A stretch of DNA of 64,000 bases, from the NCBI GenBank assembly GCA_910578795.1, contig CAJTSD010000012.1, positions 1 through 64,000 of the forward strand. Reading direction: 5' to 3'. This document shows positions 63,957-64,000 of the stretch, one piece after another (the stretch's first letter is position 1; each line of letters opens with the position of its first letter). The stretch is from an uncultured Lachnospiraceae bacterium. Its GTDB lineage: Bacteria > Bacillota > Clostridia > Lachnospirales > Lachnospiraceae. Made by a program: the position numbers and the translations under genes. The notes under the pieces are model-generated. The model had not been told where the DNA came from, made no database searches, and was given only the letters and a program-made list of their open reading frames with translations.

Positions 63957-64000
63957 ATCATATTGTAAAATATAAAAAAAAGATAGTGGTTTGGTACGGA
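63957..64000 (-). promoter_or_regulatory. Third LytTR-type promoter, half-site at the window edge
   Basis: The minus strand begins TCCGTACC (64000-63993), 8 of the 9 bases of a repeat like AAGCGTACC, then exactly 30 bp and TATGAT (63962-63957). A sigma-A -35 is absent. The partner repeat would lie beyond the window. Confidence 0.6.

Overview
The window reads as chromosome of a low- to mid-GC Gram-positive anaerobe of the Clostridia, most likely a Lachnospiraceae member. The evidence is the conserved order rpe-rsgA-prkC-prpC-rlmN-rsmB-yugP-fmt-def...priA, a MurE of the meso-diaminopimelate type, strong AGGAGG ribosome sites, and families common in that group (DUF4474, DUF3795, RhuM, GHKL/LytTR signalling, very large InlB-repeat surface proteins). 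No rRNA, tRNA, CRISPR array or complete insertion sequence was recognised.

Layout. (1) 1-9209, minus strand: a housekeeping cluster for translation and cell-wall signalling. def and fmt handle N-terminal formyl-methionine, rsmB and rlmN methylate rRNA, prpC and prkC are the PP2C phosphatase and PASTA kinase, and rsgA matures the 30S subunit; rpe runs off the edge. A terminator with a new promoter splits rlmN from prpC. (2) 9384-17937: about 8.5 kb of small accessory genes and gene fragments (VOC, SRPBCC, two GNATs, alpha/beta hydrolase, YdeI-like, lipoprotein, XRE regulator, truncated RhuM, a GntR::CAT chimeric remnant, MBL hydrolase) lying between def and priA, which are usually adjacent. 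(3) 17976-21796: priA and murE. (4) 21985-28163: an F1Fo ATP synthase operon with gene order B-E-F-A-G-D-C that has no delta-subunit gene (atpH), a c subunit with a signal-peptide-like extension and a gamma subunit with a tail, behind a clear sigma-A promoter. (5) 28322-56566: two giant secreted, membrane-anchored surface proteins (about 2108 and 4707 residues) that share a signal region, repeat modules and an unusual Cys-rich C-terminal anchor. Around them are a decayed higBA, a GHKL kinase, an AAA-ATPase/nuclease-like protein, a relBE pair and an AgrA/AgrC-like LytTR regulator plus GHKL kinase. (6) 56607-63751, minus strand: a metallophosphoesterase/DUF4474 pair, then a surface-protein operon of a secreted protein, a broken paralogue, a GLUG-repeat membrane protein, a small membrane-anchored protein and a GHKL-like protein lacking its phospho-acceptor motif.

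The main finding is regulatory. Both giant genes carry the same promoter design: two 9-bp direct repeats (consensus AATTGTACC) with a 12-bp spacer, then exactly 30 bp to a -10 box, no recognisable -35, and a TGTCAAG box 24 bp upstream of the repeats. The 9-12-9 arrangement is that of LytTR-family (AgrA/ComE-like) binding sites, and a LytTR regulator lies next to the larger giant gene. A third half-site with the same 30-bp spacing stands at the window edge in front of the secreted-protein operon. I infer a density- or signal-controlled surface-protein regulon: a GHKL kinase senses, the LytTR regulator activates, and giant adhesin-like proteins and a surface operon respond. The signal peptide gene and processing enzyme (AgrD/AgrB equivalents) are not in the window.
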